DNA of 64,000 nucleotides from an uncultured Flammeovirgaceae bacterium (GCA_937883755.1 CAKZYA010000014.1:57830-121829), one strand, 5' to 3'. Positions 17,601-26,753 are shown, counted from the stretch's first letter. Made by a program: numbers and translations. The notes: generated by a model from the sequence alone, not told the origin.

Positions 17601-18335
17601 TCAAATCTTTCGTTTTAGCTCAAAGTGCTGCCCTAGGTACACCCGACGTACTTGCTCATCGTTGGCCAAATCTTCGGCTGTACCCGCTTTAAGCAGACGC
17701 CCTTCAAACATTAGATATGCTCGGTCGGTAATTGAGAGAGTCTCATTAACGTTGTGGTCGGTAATCAGAATACCAATATTCTTATTTTTGAGCTGGGCGA
17801 CAATGCTTTGAATCTCTTCTACGGCAATAGGATCTACACCGGCAAAAGGCTCATCAAGCAGTACAAACTTCGGGTCTACGGCCAATGCCCGGGCAATTTC
17901 GGTACGGCGCCGCTCTCCACCTGAAAGTACCGTACCCAGGTTTTTTCGAACGTGAGTAAGGCTAAATTCTTCTAGCAGTGCATCTACTTTATCACGACGC
18001 TCCGATTTGGATAGCCCCGAAGTCATTTCCAAAACGGCCATGATATTATCTTCTACACTAAGTTTTCGGAATACTGAGGCTTCTTGGGCTAAGTAACCGA
18101 TGCCTCGCTTAGCTCTTTTATACATGGGCAAATCGGTAATATCTTGCTCATCTAAAAAAACCTTGCCCTCATTGGGTTTAATAAGGCCAACAATCATGTA
18201 GAAGGAGGTAGTTTTGCCAGCACCATTCGGCCCGAGCAGTCCGACGATTTCTCCTTGCTGGACTTCAACAGTGATATGGTCTACCACCGTTCTACGCTTA
18301 TACTTTTTTACCAGATTTTCTCCTTTTAGTAGCAT
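17601..18335 (-). CDS. lptB: LPS export ABC transporter ATP-binding protein LptB
   Basis: A 244-residue ABC ATPase that powers lipopolysaccharide extraction from the inner membrane with LptF/G. Walker A is [10 protein letters not shown] (residues 35-44), the Q-loop lies in [13 protein letters not shown], the signature is [15 protein letters not shown], Walker B is [13 protein letters not shown] and the H-loop is LITDHN. The whole protein reads as canonical LptB, including the AQEASVF and [14 protein letters not shown] motifs. It lies between an unknown gene (18413-19045) and a GH3 enzyme in a likely operon. LptF, LptG and LptC are not in the window. Confidence 0.95.
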   Translation of the reverse strand: MLLKGENLVKKYKRRTVVDHITVEVQQGEIVGLLGPNGAGKTTSFYMIVGLIKPNEGKVFLDEQDITDLPMYKRAKRGIGYLAQEASVFRKLSVEDNIMAVLEMTSGLSKSERRDKVDALLEEFSLTHVRKNLGTVLSGGERRRTEIARALAVDPKFVLLDEPFAGVDPIAVEEIQSIVAQLKNKNIGILITDHNVNETLSITDRAYLMFEGRLLKAGTAEDLANDEQVRRVYLGQHFELKRKI

Positions 18336-18412
18336 GAACCTAGGTCAATTGAGATAAAGGTACTGCTAACTAACGAATTTTTTGGGGAATAGATATAGAA
18401 AGAGGGGAAAGG

Positions 18413-19045
18413 CTAAAGATATTCAGCCAGAGCGGTGTTTAGTTGAAGTTCAAATGACATTCTTCTTTGTTGTTTCTGGGCTACTGCGTCAGCAAGTACG
18501 GCCTGAAAAGCTGGGTCACCTGAAACATATTTGACCGATAAATAGTGGTTTCTTTCTAGAATAAGCCGATTGCCAGAAGCATCAACTACTCCCTCAAAAG
18601 ACTCACCTTCGTTTTCGCATAGGTATTTCTTTTTCAATACGTTGAGAATCCGATCGGTATTTCTGAAGGAAAGATTCTTGAAAATAGTGTCAATGATAAA
18701 TAGATGACCTTGGATAAAGTGCAAAGTGGTATAGCAAAAAATATGATGAATATTTAAGCGATAGACTTTCGCCTGGTGCTCACGGAACAAGGGGTTTTTC
18801 CAACTAAACTTAGGTTGACCCAGTTGGTCGGCAATATCTTGCTGAGTAGATCCCAACTCTAGTCTATTAAATCGAAGGAGCTCGTCGGTACGATAAAGGT
18901 ACGTAGGGTGGTTACCTACTGCCAAAAGTTGACTAGGCGTTTTTTCAGTGATTAAACTGGTATAATATTCTTCTCGTGAAGTATAGTATCGATACCGAGA
19001 ATGATACAAAGACCAATATCTGGAATATTTACTAAAATTAAGCAC
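18413..19045 (-). CDS. Hypothetical protein, 210 aa
   Basis: I do not recognise this protein. It is soluble, with no signal peptide, and begins with a tyrosine-rich segment SKYSRYWSLYHSRYRYYTS. It includes TQQDIADQLGQPKF, a helix-turn-helix-like stretch near residue 70, then IHHIFCYTTLHFIQGHLFIIDTIFKNL. It lies 77 bases upstream of lptB on the same strand, so the two are probably co-transcribed, but no functional link to LPS export can be read. The frame is intact over the whole length. Confidence 0.7.
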   Translation of the reverse strand: MLNFSKYSRYWSLYHSRYRYYTSREEYYTSLITEKTPSQLLAVGNHPTYLYRTDELLRFNRLELGSTQQDIADQLGQPKFSWKNPLFREHQAKVYRLNIHHIFCYTTLHFIQGHLFIIDTIFKNLSFRNTDRILNVLKKKYLCENEGESFEGVVDASGNRLILERNHYLSVKYVSGDPAFQAVLADAVAQKQQRRMSFELQLNTALAEYL

Positions 19046-19283
19046 TGTGCACGGTTTAAAGTGATGATTGACAGGTGCAATGTAGCTCGAGATTTTTAAA
19101 AAAAAAGGACAGTATTACTAAAAAAAGCATATTCTGTTTTGGGGGAATTATAAAATAAAGTAAGAGGGTATTATCATATTATTATGATAATTTATTGTAT
19201 TATTTCTGCTTTACGGCTAACCTAAATGTATTTTTACAGAATAATTTGTACGAAATATTTACCGAAAAAGACTAGAAAAAGTA

Positions 19284-19314
19284 CTTGGCGTATATTTAAG
19301 GAAAATTAATTTTG
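19284..19314 (+). promoter_or_regulatory. Putative Bacteroidota-type promoter of folC
   Basis: TAATTTTG at 19307-19314 matches the TAnnTTTG -7 element. CTTG at 19284-19287, with a 19-base spacer, is a one-mismatch -33 element. Transcription would start near 19320, about 28 bases before the GTG start of folC. The rest of the 302-base gap upstream shows no gene. Confidence 0.4.
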
Positions 19315-19347
19315 TGTATTTAAAAATACAGTACACCATACAATAAT

Positions 19348-20640
19348 GTGACTTATCAGGAAGCTTTAGCTTTTTTACTAGAACACCTTCCGATGTACCA
19401 GCGAGTGGGTGGAACAGCCCTAAAAAAAGACCTGACAAATATTCAGATTCTTTGTCGTCATTTAGGTGATCCACATCAGGAGTTTTCCTCTCTGCATATT
19501 GCAGGTACTAACGGAAAGGGGAGTAGTGCCCACATGCTGGCAGCCATACTACAAAGTGCGGGATACAAAACAGGTCTATATACCTCTCCTCATCTGAAAG
19601 ATTTTACTGAAAGGATTCGTATCAACGGCCAACCAATACCTCCCTTAAGGGTGGTACAGTTTGTCGAGGAATATCAAGAGTTTCTAGCATCGCTGGGACC
19701 TTCATTTTTTGAGATGACGGTGGCTATGGCGTTTGACTATTTTTCCCAAGAAAAAGTTGATATTGCGGTGGTAGAAGTTGGGTTAGGCGGGAGACTAGAC
19801 TCTACTAACATCCTTACTCCACTATTAAGTTTAATCACCAATATTGGCTTGGATCATACCGATATGCTAGGCGAAACTCTGGCTGAAATCGCCTATGAAA
19901 AAGCCGGAATCATCAAACCCGATATTCCAGTAGTAGTAGGCAGCTATCAGGCCGAAACGTTACCCATCTTTCAGAAAAAGGCTAATAAGGAGAAGAGCCC
20001 GATAACACTGGCTTATCAGAATTATCAAATAGAATGTATTCAAAAAGATACTCATTATCAGTATGTATCAGTTTATCGGCACAGTGAGCTACTTTACTCT
20101 GATGTTGAACTCTCTCTACTAGGAAATTATCAACTTCAAAATCTACCGGGAGTACTTGCCAGTGTAGATCAGTTAAATAGTCAAGGCTTTTCTATTTCCG
20201 AACAGCATATTCGGGCAGGTCTGCAAGCGGTACAAACACTAACAGGGCTAAAAGGGAGATGGCAAATTTTGGGGCATAGCCCAACGGTAGTAGCTGATAC
20301 CGGGCACAATCAAGAGGCATTTGAAGAACTTATAAAGCAAATTGAGCAAAACCCACATAAGCAACTTCTTATGGTGCTGGGGTTTGTAGAAGGAAAAGAT
20401 GTGAAAAAATTAGCTGATCTTTTACCAGCGTCGGCAAAGTATTATTTTTGCCAGCCGAATATTCCTCGGGCTATGTCCTTGGACAAAGTAGTGAAAATCG
20501 CTGAGCAGCATCAGCTTGATTTTGAGGTGGTTACCAATGTAAACCAGGCATTGCATACTGCTCAGGAGCAAGCCTCGGCTGAAGATTTTATTTTTGTGGG
20601 AGGAAGTACATTTGTCGTGGCTGAACTGGAAATACTGTAA
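19348..20640 (+). CDS. folC: Bifunctional folylpolyglutamate synthase/dihydrofolate synthase
   Basis: A 430-residue Mur-ligase-fold enzyme adding glutamate to dihydropteroate and to folates, using ATP in the cytoplasm. The P-loop GTNGKGS lies at residues 53-59, followed by TSPHLKDFTERIRING (folate-binding), FFEMTVAMAFDYF, VEVGLGGRLDSTN (catalytic glutamate and aspartate) and TNIGLDHTDMLG. The GTG at 19348 is the start because the overlapping ATG at 19346 is followed at once by TGA and the next in-frame ATG would remove conserved sequence. It is followed by trmB after three bases, so they form an operon. Confidence 0.95.
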   Translation: MTYQEALAFLLEHLPMYQRVGGTALKKDLTNIQILCRHLGDPHQEFSSLHIAGTNGKGSSAHMLAAILQSAGYKTGLYTSPHLKDFTERIRINGQPIPPLRVVQFVEEYQEFLASLGPSFFEMTVAMAFDYFSQEKVDIAVVEVGLGGRLDSTNILTPLLSLITNIGLDHTDMLGETLAEIAYEKAGIIKPDIPVVVGSYQAETLPIFQKKANKEKSPITLAYQNYQIECIQKDTHYQYVSVYRHSELLYSDVELSLLGNYQLQNLPGVLASVDQLNSQGFSISEQHIRAGLQAVQTLTGLKGRWQILGHSPTVVADTGHNQEAFEELIKQIEQNPHKQLLMVLGFVEGKDVKKLADLLPASAKYYFCQPNIPRAMSLDKVVKIAEQHQLDFEVVTNVNQALHTAQEQASAEDFIFVGGSTFVVAELEIL

Positions 20641-20643
20641 ACT

Positions 20644-21297
20644 ATGCGGAGTAAACTGGCTCGGTTTGCCGAAAATACGGAACGTAATAATTTGATAGAA
20701 CCCGGTAAACCCATTTTTGCCACTATTCAGGGCGATTGGTCTAACTACTTCGGAAATGATCATCCAATTATTCTGGAACTAGGCTGTGGTCATGGAGAGT
20801 ATACAACTGGCCTAGCTGCTCTGTATCCAAATAAGAATTTTGTTGGGGTAGATGTGAAGGGGGCTAGAATTTGGAAGGGAAGTCGCGATGCAGAAGTGAA
20901 CCAGTTAACCAATGCGGCTTTTCTCAGAATCAGAATACTACAATTAGAGAATAGCTTTGCCAATCAGGAAGCCTCGGGTATCTGGATTACCTTTCCTGAC
21001 CCACGCCCAAAGGCAAAAGATGAAAAAAGACGACTAACTAGCCCCCGCTTTCTGGATATGTACCGAAAAATACTGAAACCCGATAGCTGGGTGCATCTTA
21101 AGACTGATAACCAGGCTTTATTCGAGTATACGCTGGAAGTTTTGGAAGAAAGAACTGATATAAGCGATCTAGTTTTTACAGATAATCTTTACAACTCAGG
21201 GCTATACGAGCCGGAGCAGCAGATAGAAACTACTTTTGAGCAAAAGTTTGCTCAACGAGGCATCCCAATTAAATATCTACGATTTCGGTTTTGCTGA
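20644..21297 (+). CDS. trmB: tRNA (guanine-N7-)-methyltransferase
   Basis: A 217-residue SAM-dependent enzyme methylating guanine 46 of tRNA. The SAM-binding motif LELGCGHGEYT occupies residues 45-55, and conserved family motifs include NFVGVDVKGARIWKGSRDA, WITFPDPRPKAKDEKRRLTSPRFLDMY (catalytic and tRNA-binding region) and HLKTDNQALFEYT. The C terminus contains TTFEQKFAQRGIPIKYLRF, the family's tail motif. It starts three bases after folC. The pairing is common in Bacteroidota and probably reflects co-transcription rather than shared function. Confidence 0.95.
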   Translation: MRSKLARFAENTERNNLIEPGKPIFATIQGDWSNYFGNDHPIILELGCGHGEYTTGLAALYPNKNFVGVDVKGARIWKGSRDAEVNQLTNAAFLRIRILQLENSFANQEASGIWITFPDPRPKAKDEKRRLTSPRFLDMYRKILKPDSWVHLKTDNQALFEYTLEVLEERTDISDLVFTDNLYNSGLYEPEQQIETTFEQKFAQRGIPIKYLRFRFC

Positions 21298-21310
21298 TGC
21301 ATCATTTTTT

Positions 21311-21475
21311 CTATGGGTACCTTAAAATCAATCCCTTTAATATAGCCCTGACCGTACTGAAGGGAATAGACGAGGTAGTTTCTTCACAAAAGTGGCGTAT
21401 CTAGCGGGTACCTAATTGTTCGGTAATAGATTGGATAACAGCATGAATATCTACCTCACGAATAAGAATTTCCAT
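21311..21475 (-). pseudogene. Possible decayed small gene in the trmB-CPBP gap
   Basis: On the minus strand an ATG at 21475 opens MEILIREVDIHAVIQSITEQ and stops at TAG (21401-21403) after 24 residues. The same frame then runs on for 29 further residues to TAG at 21311. This looks like a short gene broken by one nonsense codon, but it is short enough that chance is a real alternative. Nothing else is visible in the 332-base gap. Confidence 0.3.
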
Positions 21476-21653
21476 ATGAGTGATAAAAAAATGAAAGAAC
21501 TGCGTAACCAAAAGTATTGTTCGCACTCTTCTTATTATGATAGAGCAATGCTAACATAACGCCCTAAGCTATAAAAGTAAGAGGCAAATATAAATGATGG
21601 GTTTGTGGGCTGGTTTTCAAATATGAGATTTGATACTAACTTTGCCTCCCGTT

Positions 21654-22388
21654 ATGACCCAAGACGCTCCATTATTTGCCTGGCAGCCTGACTTTTTGCC
21701 CTCCGTTATTTCTATCATGACTCTTACGGTTTGTTTTGTGTTTTTTTGGTTCTTATCTGAATCAGAAAAAATACATCAGCAAATTGGGGCAAGCCGAAGT
21801 AAAGAAGCCGCCTCAGTTGCCAAAGTAGTTTACCAAAAAATGATAGGGGTACTGTTATTAGGTATTATTCCAATAGCTATTGCGCTGCTTTTTCTTCCCT
21901 ACTCTGTTATCGAGTATGGGTTGGGCTTTCAGAATACCGGGATGTCTATGTTGTGGATAAGCGGAATAGCTGTTATTGTGCTTCCTCTAAACATTCGGGC
22001 GGCTCGTCGACCCAATAATCTGGATTACTACCCCATGATGCGGGCGGAAAACTGGAACTTGCGGCTAGTATTACTAAACGCAGCAGCTACCACTGCCTAC
22101 CTATTTTCTTATGAACTTTTGTTTCGTGGAATATTGCTCACGGCTTGTGTAGCTACTCTAGGGGTGTGGCCTGCCATTGCAGTTAATGTCGCTTTGTATT
22201 CTACCACCCATCTGCCAAAAGGCCCCGCTGAAACAATTGGTGCCATTCCATTTGGGGTGTTAATGTGCTATATCACCCTGACTACAGGCACTATTTGGGT
22301 AGCGGTTGTTGCTCATATTATCCTATCGCTAAGCAATGATTACCTTTCGGTTTATTATAATCCTACTATGCGGTTTTCAAGAGGGTAG
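21654..22388 (+). CDS. CPBP-family intramembrane protein with altered first motif
   Basis: About 244 residues from the ATG at 21654 (an in-frame TTG at 21630 would add eight). It has roughly eight hydrophobic helices. The CPBP (Rce1/Abi) protease-like motifs are recognisable: SYELLFRG for EExxxR, ALYSTTHLPKG for FxxxH, and VAHIILSLSND for HxxxN. The first glutamate of EExxxR is replaced by tyrosine, so proteolytic activity may be weakened or absent; the second glutamate, the arginine and both histidines are kept. The SDR gene follows after three bases, suggesting an operon. Confidence 0.8.
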   Translation: MTQDAPLFAWQPDFLPSVISIMTLTVCFVFFWFLSESEKIHQQIGASRSKEAASVAKVVYQKMIGVLLLGIIPIAIALLFLPYSVIEYGLGFQNTGMSMLWISGIAVIVLPLNIRAARRPNNLDYYPMMRAENWNLRLVLLNAAATTAYLFSYELLFRGILLTACVATLGVWPAIAVNVALYSTTHLPKGPAETIGAIPFGVLMCYITLTTGTIWVAVVAHIILSLSNDYLSVYYNPTMRFSRG

Positions 22389-22391
22389 CTG

Positions 22392-23210
22392 ATGACGAAA
22401 AAAAGTATGCGTGGGAAAGTAGCGGTGATCACTGGTTCCAGCATGGGGATTGGAAAAGCCACTGCTCGTATCCTGGCTCGTGAAGGAGCTAAAATTGTAA
22501 TTAATGGTCGTACGGAAAGCCGACTTCAACAAACAGAAAAAGAGTTTAAAGAGGCTGGCCTAGAGGTGTTAGCCATAGCAGCTGATATTGCTACACTAGC
22601 AGGAGCTACACAACTCATTACCGAAACAATTAAGCATTTTGGGCAGATTGATATTCTAATCAATAATGCCGGCATGTCTTCAAGGGGGTATTTTGAGGAA
22701 ATAGATACGGAAGTATTGGAAAGAATGCTCAGAATTAATGTTATGGGCTGCTTACACCCTACTAAAGCTGCTCTTCCGTACCTTGAGTCCACCCAAGGAA
22801 GTATCATCTTTGTCTCTAGCGTAGCGGGTATTCGAGGACTTCCCGAAACAGGTATTTATTGTGCTACTAAGATGGCACTCACTGCTGTAGCCGAATCTTT
22901 GAGAGTAGAGCTGAGCGATAAATCTATTCACGTAGGAATTATCTACGTGGGTATTACCGAAAACGATTCAGGAAAGAGGGTAATCGATAAAGATGGATCG
23001 TATTTGCTACTTAAAGATCGCAAACAACGTAAGACCCAAAAGCCCGAACAGGTAGCTGAAGCTATTATCCAAATGGTGAAAAAGCGAAGGTTCAAAAAGA
23101 TACTGACTTTTTTGGGCAAAATGAACGCGATTGCCAATGTACTTTTTCCCCGTTTAGTAGACCGAGTTCTCATACGCTCAAAAGAACGGATTAGGAAGAT
23201 GAATACCTGA
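22392..23210 (+). CDS. Short-chain dehydrogenase/reductase (SDR)
   Basis: A 272-residue classical SDR. The dinucleotide-binding TGSSMGIG sits at residues 14-21, followed by the adenine-binding region and NNAGMSSRG, the SSVAG catalytic serine segment, and Y156-CAT-K160, the active-site YxxxK. It would oxidise or reduce a small alcohol or ketone using NAD(P). The C-terminal hydrophobic/basic stretch ILTFLGKMNAIANVLFPRLVDRVLIRSKERIRK resembles membrane-associated SDRs acting on lipid or sterol-like substrates. It follows the CPBP gene by three bases. Confidence 0.9.
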   Translation: MTKKSMRGKVAVITGSSMGIGKATARILAREGAKIVINGRTESRLQQTEKEFKEAGLEVLAIAADIATLAGATQLITETIKHFGQIDILINNAGMSSRGYFEEIDTEVLERMLRINVMGCLHPTKAALPYLESTQGSIIFVSSVAGIRGLPETGIYCATKMALTAVAESLRVELSDKSIHVGIIYVGITENDSGKRVIDKDGSYLLLKDRKQRKTQKPEQVAEAIIQMVKKRRFKKILTFLGKMNAIANVLFPRLVDRVLIRSKERIRKMNT

Positions 23211-23428
23211 ATCTAACACAAAGGTTAGCAGCATTCATACGGATAAGTACGCCCTGGGGTTTTAGATGTTAAGTCGCATGTAATATTTAAAACGGTTTTT
23301 TGGTAGAAAATCAAAAAATTATTTTCTACATTGAAAAATAAGCAGTGAATATCTCCAGTTTCTATTTTTTAGACTATTTCCTGCCTCCTATTCAGTAAAT
23401 AATGTGTGTGTCCAACTGATTTTTTTCT

Positions 23429-24163
23429 ATGATTACTAATCATAAAACCTTACAAAATGCTCCTCATGAAGGTTTACTTTACCCCAGTGCCCAGGTGTAC
23501 GATTGGGGTAGTACACTAGTGGTTTCTCCTCATCCTAACGCTGAGGTGTTGGGGTGTGGTGGGGCAATGGCTCTACTCCGTCAGGTAGGGTTTCGAGTAC
23601 ATATCTTATTTATGAGCGATGGGGAAACACTAGCAAGTAGCAAAGATAAACCCAATGAAAGCGAACCAGATGTTTATCAAAGAGTAGAGCAGGTAGGTGT
23701 TAGCGATGATGCTATTCTTTTTCTGCACCTTCGTGATGATCTTATTCCACTACGAGGTAAGCCCGGCTTTGACGAGGCCGTACGCCTTTTTCTCAATGAG
23801 CTGGAAAGTTTTCAGCCTGACACCATTTTATTGCCATTTTTAGATCAAGGTAGTCAGGATGTACAAGCGACCTGGCAAATTGCCCGGCAGGCAGCGAGTC
23901 AGAGTTACTATCCAATTAGAATGGTTGAATACGGACTCTGGTCGTGGTATTCTGCCGGAATTAGCGAGGGGTTAGCCAGTAAACATTCCAAAACCTGGCG
24001 ACTGGATATTAAAGAAGTTATTGATCAAAAAAGCCGGGCGCTGGAAGGATATAGGCAATCTAAATTTCAACTTCCCTGGCAAAACCCTCAGCAAGAGTTA
24101 CTAGTCCATCAGACTAACCCTTGGGAAGTATACCTGGAATACACCAGTAATGAAGCACCATAA
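23429..24163 (+). CDS. PIG-L/LmbE-fold protein lacking the metal-site residues (probable pseudoenzyme)
   Basis: A 244-residue protein with the PIG-L (GlcNAc deacetylase) layout: the opening STLVVSPHPNAEVLGCGGAMALL, a VHILFMSDGE strand, SDDAILFLHLRDD, and PDTILLPFLDQGSQDVQATWQIARQAA. In active enzymes the first motif is HPDDE; here it is H35-P-N-A-E39, losing the catalytic aspartate and one zinc ligand. The distal HPDH motif is replaced by S142-Q-D-V145, losing the ligand histidine. Metal-dependent deacetylation is therefore unlikely. It may bind a glycan or act in a complex. It stands alone between a 218-base promoter region and a convergent gene pair. Confidence 0.85.
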   Translation: MITNHKTLQNAPHEGLLYPSAQVYDWGSTLVVSPHPNAEVLGCGGAMALLRQVGFRVHILFMSDGETLASSKDKPNESEPDVYQRVEQVGVSDDAILFLHLRDDLIPLRGKPGFDEAVRLFLNELESFQPDTILLPFLDQGSQDVQATWQIARQAASQSYYPIRMVEYGLWSWYSAGISEGLASKHSKTWRLDIKEVIDQKSRALEGYRQSKFQLPWQNPQQELLVHQTNPWEVYLEYTSNEAP

Positions 24164-24167
24164 CACA

Positions 24168-24524
24168 CTATATTTCAGACAGTGATTCTTCAGAAGGGGC
24201 TGGTGGAGTAATGGGTTCTGGCTGCATCTCAAAGTAACGCTGAAATACCTTCCGATATACCTTAGGTGCTACTACCGTAGCCGATAGGGCTCCTGCAAAC
24301 TTCACTATACCAGGTACCTTATCTCGGAACATAAGTTCTTCAACCATGTAAGTAGCTCCAAAAACTGCACAAGCAGTTAATAATTTCCCTTTTAAGTATT
24401 TAGGAAGTAGATCATTGCGAAGGTCTACCAAATTGCTACCTAATTTTTTCTCAAGCTCGCGGGCCTTCTGTTCATACTGTTCTTTTACTCGGTTGTATTC
24501 TTCCTCGCTAGGCAACTGGCTCAT
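24168..24524 (-). CDS. Hypothetical membrane-associated protein, 118 aa
   Basis: The N-terminal half (residues 5-45) is a charged helix, EEEYNRVKEQYEQKARELEK, likely coiled coil. Residues about 48-85 contain one or two short hydrophobic stretches (LLTACAVFGATYMVEELMF, VKFAGALSATVVAPKVY). The C terminus is proline-rich. The start overlaps the end of the holin-like gene by 17 bases, so the two are translationally coupled. It is probably a membrane-peripheral partner of that protein. No family name is certain. Confidence 0.75.
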   Translation of the reverse strand: MSQLPSEEEYNRVKEQYEQKARELEKKLGSNLVDLRNDLLPKYLKGKLLTACAVFGATYMVEELMFRDKVPGIVKFAGALSATVVAPKVYRKVFQRYFEMQPEPITPPAPSEESLSEI

Positions 24525-24879
24525 TATCAGAAGGTTTTTCGGTGTTAAATATTCCTAAAAAAAGCTTGAGGAGCGGGATTTTAATAAGTCGATCTTTAAA
24601 AATCCAAATAATTACAAAAATAAGAACGTAGAATAGGGTTACGATAAGAAAGCCCAGAAAAAGATTATCCAGCAGCATTGCCAAACCGTAGGCTGCTGTA
24701 AAACTGAGAAAGATAACAATGAATAGGCCAATCAGAGAAAATATAAGACCCACAACCACTACAAAAGCAATGTCAGATCCCTTTTTAGAGACAATGGTAG
24801 CAATCAGTTTGCGTTGCACTACCACATAATCTTTAGCATCTTGAAGGAGTTTTTCTAGAGGTGAGGTTGAGTAACTCAT
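24508..24879 (-). CDS. Phage holin family (holin superfamily III / YqjE-like) membrane protein
   Basis: A 123-residue protein with two long hydrophobic segments, about residues 38-70 and 75-100 (DIAFVVVVGLIFSLIGLFIVIFLSF; NLFLGFLIVTLFYVLIFVIIWIF), after an amphipathic N-terminal helix. This is the pattern of the Phage_holin_3_6 family. In Bacteroidota these are chromosomal proteins usually paired with a small membrane-associated helical protein, as here (24168-24524); a lytic phage role is not implied and no prophage surrounds it. It overlaps the downstream gene by 17 bases. Confidence 0.8.
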   Translation of the reverse strand: MSYSTSPLEKLLQDAKDYVVVQRKLIATIVSKKGSDIAFVVVVGLIFSLIGLFIVIFLSFTAAYGLAMLLDNLFLGFLIVTLFYVLIFVIIWIFKDRLIKIPLLKLFLGIFNTEKPSDNEPVA

Positions 24880-25129
24880 GAGAAGAACAAGAGGAAAAAC
24901 AGTGTAAAAAAGAGTTAAGTTGCGGTTCTAAATATTCTTTAGGTCAGTAAAAATAGAGGCTGGTCAAAAGTACGATATTGCAGCTTGCTACCCAAATGCT
25001 ATCTGAGCAGAAGCTGTAATGAATATATTTGCACTCTTTAAGTCAGCAATGATTAACTTAAGACCCATGAACTTTAGAGAGGAATAGCTGTTTTGTAATC
25101 ATTAATCACGTACGTATTATTTTTTATGT

Positions 25130-25324
25130 ACACCAAGTTTATTTTTTCATTACTACTTTTACCGACGAAGGAGTTCCTTATACCCCACAGGAGGGGTTTG
25201 GCGGTTCATTACTTTGGGCTGCTGGAATTGCGGTCTAGCTATTGTTGCATTTGTCATCATTCGGGTATTCAAAGTAATACAGCAGGCTCATAGTCTGGAG
25301 AGAGAGGCTGAAAATGTCCCGTAA
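25130..25324 (+). pseudogene. Frameshifted small membrane protein gene (probable)
   Basis: In one frame residues read FITTFTDEGVPYTPQEGFGG then SLLWAAGIA before TAG at 25236. In the next frame, in register after one missing base near 25232, the reading continues as LAIVAFVIIRVFKVIQQAHS then LEREAENVP and stops at 25322. Joined, this gives a protein of about 60 residues with one transmembrane helix and a charged tail. No clear start codon remains. The surrounding 524-base gap (24880-25403) otherwise shows only A+T-rich promoter-like DNA. Confidence 0.45.
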
Positions 25325-25403
25325 AAGAAAAACAAGAAACTATAATACTCGATAACCTGTAAGGTTAATATCTTTCTGGATAACCAATAAAGTATAATAA
25401 ACT

Positions 25404-26753
25404 ATGAACAAACATCTGTTAAGAGTACAGAACACAATCTGGATGCTAGGTGCCACGTTGCTCGTTTTAGCGAGTTGTAGCGCCCCTTCTTCCGAAACTG
25501 CCGAGCAGTCTACTCCGGCATATTTATCCGCTGATTCAGATAATGGATCAATTACGCTATCTAATGGCTTTGCCGCTTATGTAGTAGCTGATAACGTAGG
25601 AAAAGCCCGTCACCTCGCGGTGCGAGACAATGGTGACATTTACATAAAAATGCGGGATACTAAAGCCGGAGGCGGTATTCTGGCACTACGTGATACTACT
25701 GGCGACGGTCGCGCTGACATTCAGGAGTATTTTAGTGAATACGGTGGAACTGGACTGGACATTTATCAGGATTATCTTTATTACTCATCGGATTCGGTAG
25801 TCTATCGAGTGGCTTTGGACGATACTGAATTAGTCCCTACGGCTGAGCCTGAAGTTATTGTTGAAGGATTTTTAATTCAGCAGCAGCACGCTAGCAAGCC
25901 ATTCACATTTGATAATCAGGGAAATATTTACGTAACCATAGGTGCACCATCCAATGCCTGTCAGGAGCAGATGCGAACCCCCAAATCATCTGGGCTAGAT
26001 CCTTGTCCTCAACTGGATCGTCAAGGAGGAATCTGGAAATTCAGTGCTACTGAACTGAACCAAACCCAAGAAGAGCATGGCGAGCGCTATTCTACCGGAA
26101 TTCGGAACGCGGTAGCTCTCGATTGGAATGATAAGGTAAACAGCCTATACGCATTACAACATGGAAGAGATCAACTAAGTAATCTGTGGCCGGAGTACTA
26201 CGACTCACTGCAGAGTGCCGAGTTACCTGCTGAAGAATTCTTGAAAGTGGATGAAGGTTCAGATTTTGGCTGGCCGTTCTGCTATTACGACGGAGGAAAA
26301 GACGCAAAGCTACTAGCCCCGGAGTACGGCGGAAATGGTGAAGAAGCGGGCCGTTGTGCCGATAAAGAAGATCCTATTATGGCATTTCCGGCTCACTGGG
26401 CTCCTAACGATCTAATCTTCTACAATAGTGATATGTTCCCTGAAAAGTATCAGTCCGGAGCGTTTATTGCCTTTCACGGTTCCTGGAACCGGGCACCACT
26501 GCCCCAGAAAGGGTATAACATTGCGTTTGTACCAATGGGTGCGGACGGAATGCCTAGTGGTGAGTTTGAACGCTTCGCCGATGAATTTTCCGGTTCAGGT
26601 GATGAAATTGCCAGCCCGAATGATGCTGAATTTCGGCCTACTGGCTTAGCCGTGGGCTCAGATGGTTCCTTATATATTACCGATGATCAGAAAGGGCGAA
26701 TCTGGCGAGTATTTTATCAGGCATCCGCCGAGCAAGTGGCTTTGGCTGATTAA
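25404..26753 (+). CDS. PQQ-dependent sugar dehydrogenase-type lipoprotein (sorbosone dehydrogenase family)
   Basis: A 449-residue six-bladed propeller lipoprotein. The N-terminal hydrophobic segment ends in the lipobox LASC. The blades carry RHLAVRDNGDIYIKMRD, DNQGNIYVTIGAPSNAC, RNAVALDWN, SDFGWPFCYYDG and RPTGLAVGSDGSLYITDDQKGRIWRV, as in soluble-glucose/sorbosone dehydrogenases. It would oxidise a sugar or polyol in the periplasm using PQQ and pass electrons on, and the cytochrome c gene 114 bases downstream is a natural acceptor. A terminator at 26788 lies between them, so expression may be only partly coupled. PQQ biosynthesis genes are not in the window. Confidence 0.88.
   Translation: MNKHLLRVQNTIWMLGATLLVLASCSAPSSETAEQSTPAYLSADSDNGSITLSNGFAAYVVADNVGKARHLAVRDNGDIYIKMRDTKAGGGILALRDTTGDGRADIQEYFSEYGGTGLDIYQDYLYYSSDSVVYRVALDDTELVPTAEPEVIVEGFLIQQQHASKPFTFDNQGNIYVTIGAPSNACQEQMRTPKSSGLDPCPQLDRQGGIWKFSATELNQTQEEHGERYSTGIRNAVALDWNDKVNSLYALQHGRDQLSNLWPEYYDSLQSAELPAEEFLKVDEGSDFGWPFCYYDGGKDAKLLAPEYGGNGEEAGRCADKEDPIMAFPAHWAPNDLIFYNSDMFPEKYQSGAFIAFHGSWNRAPLPQKGYNIAFVPMGADGMPSGEFERFADEFSGSGDEIASPNDAEFRPTGLAVGSDGSLYITDDQKGRIWRVFYQASAEQVALAD

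Noticed and set aside
24508..24879. Holin-like gene as evidence of a prophage
   Set aside because: No phage structural, integrase or lysis genes surround it, and this family is commonly chromosomal in Bacteroidota.
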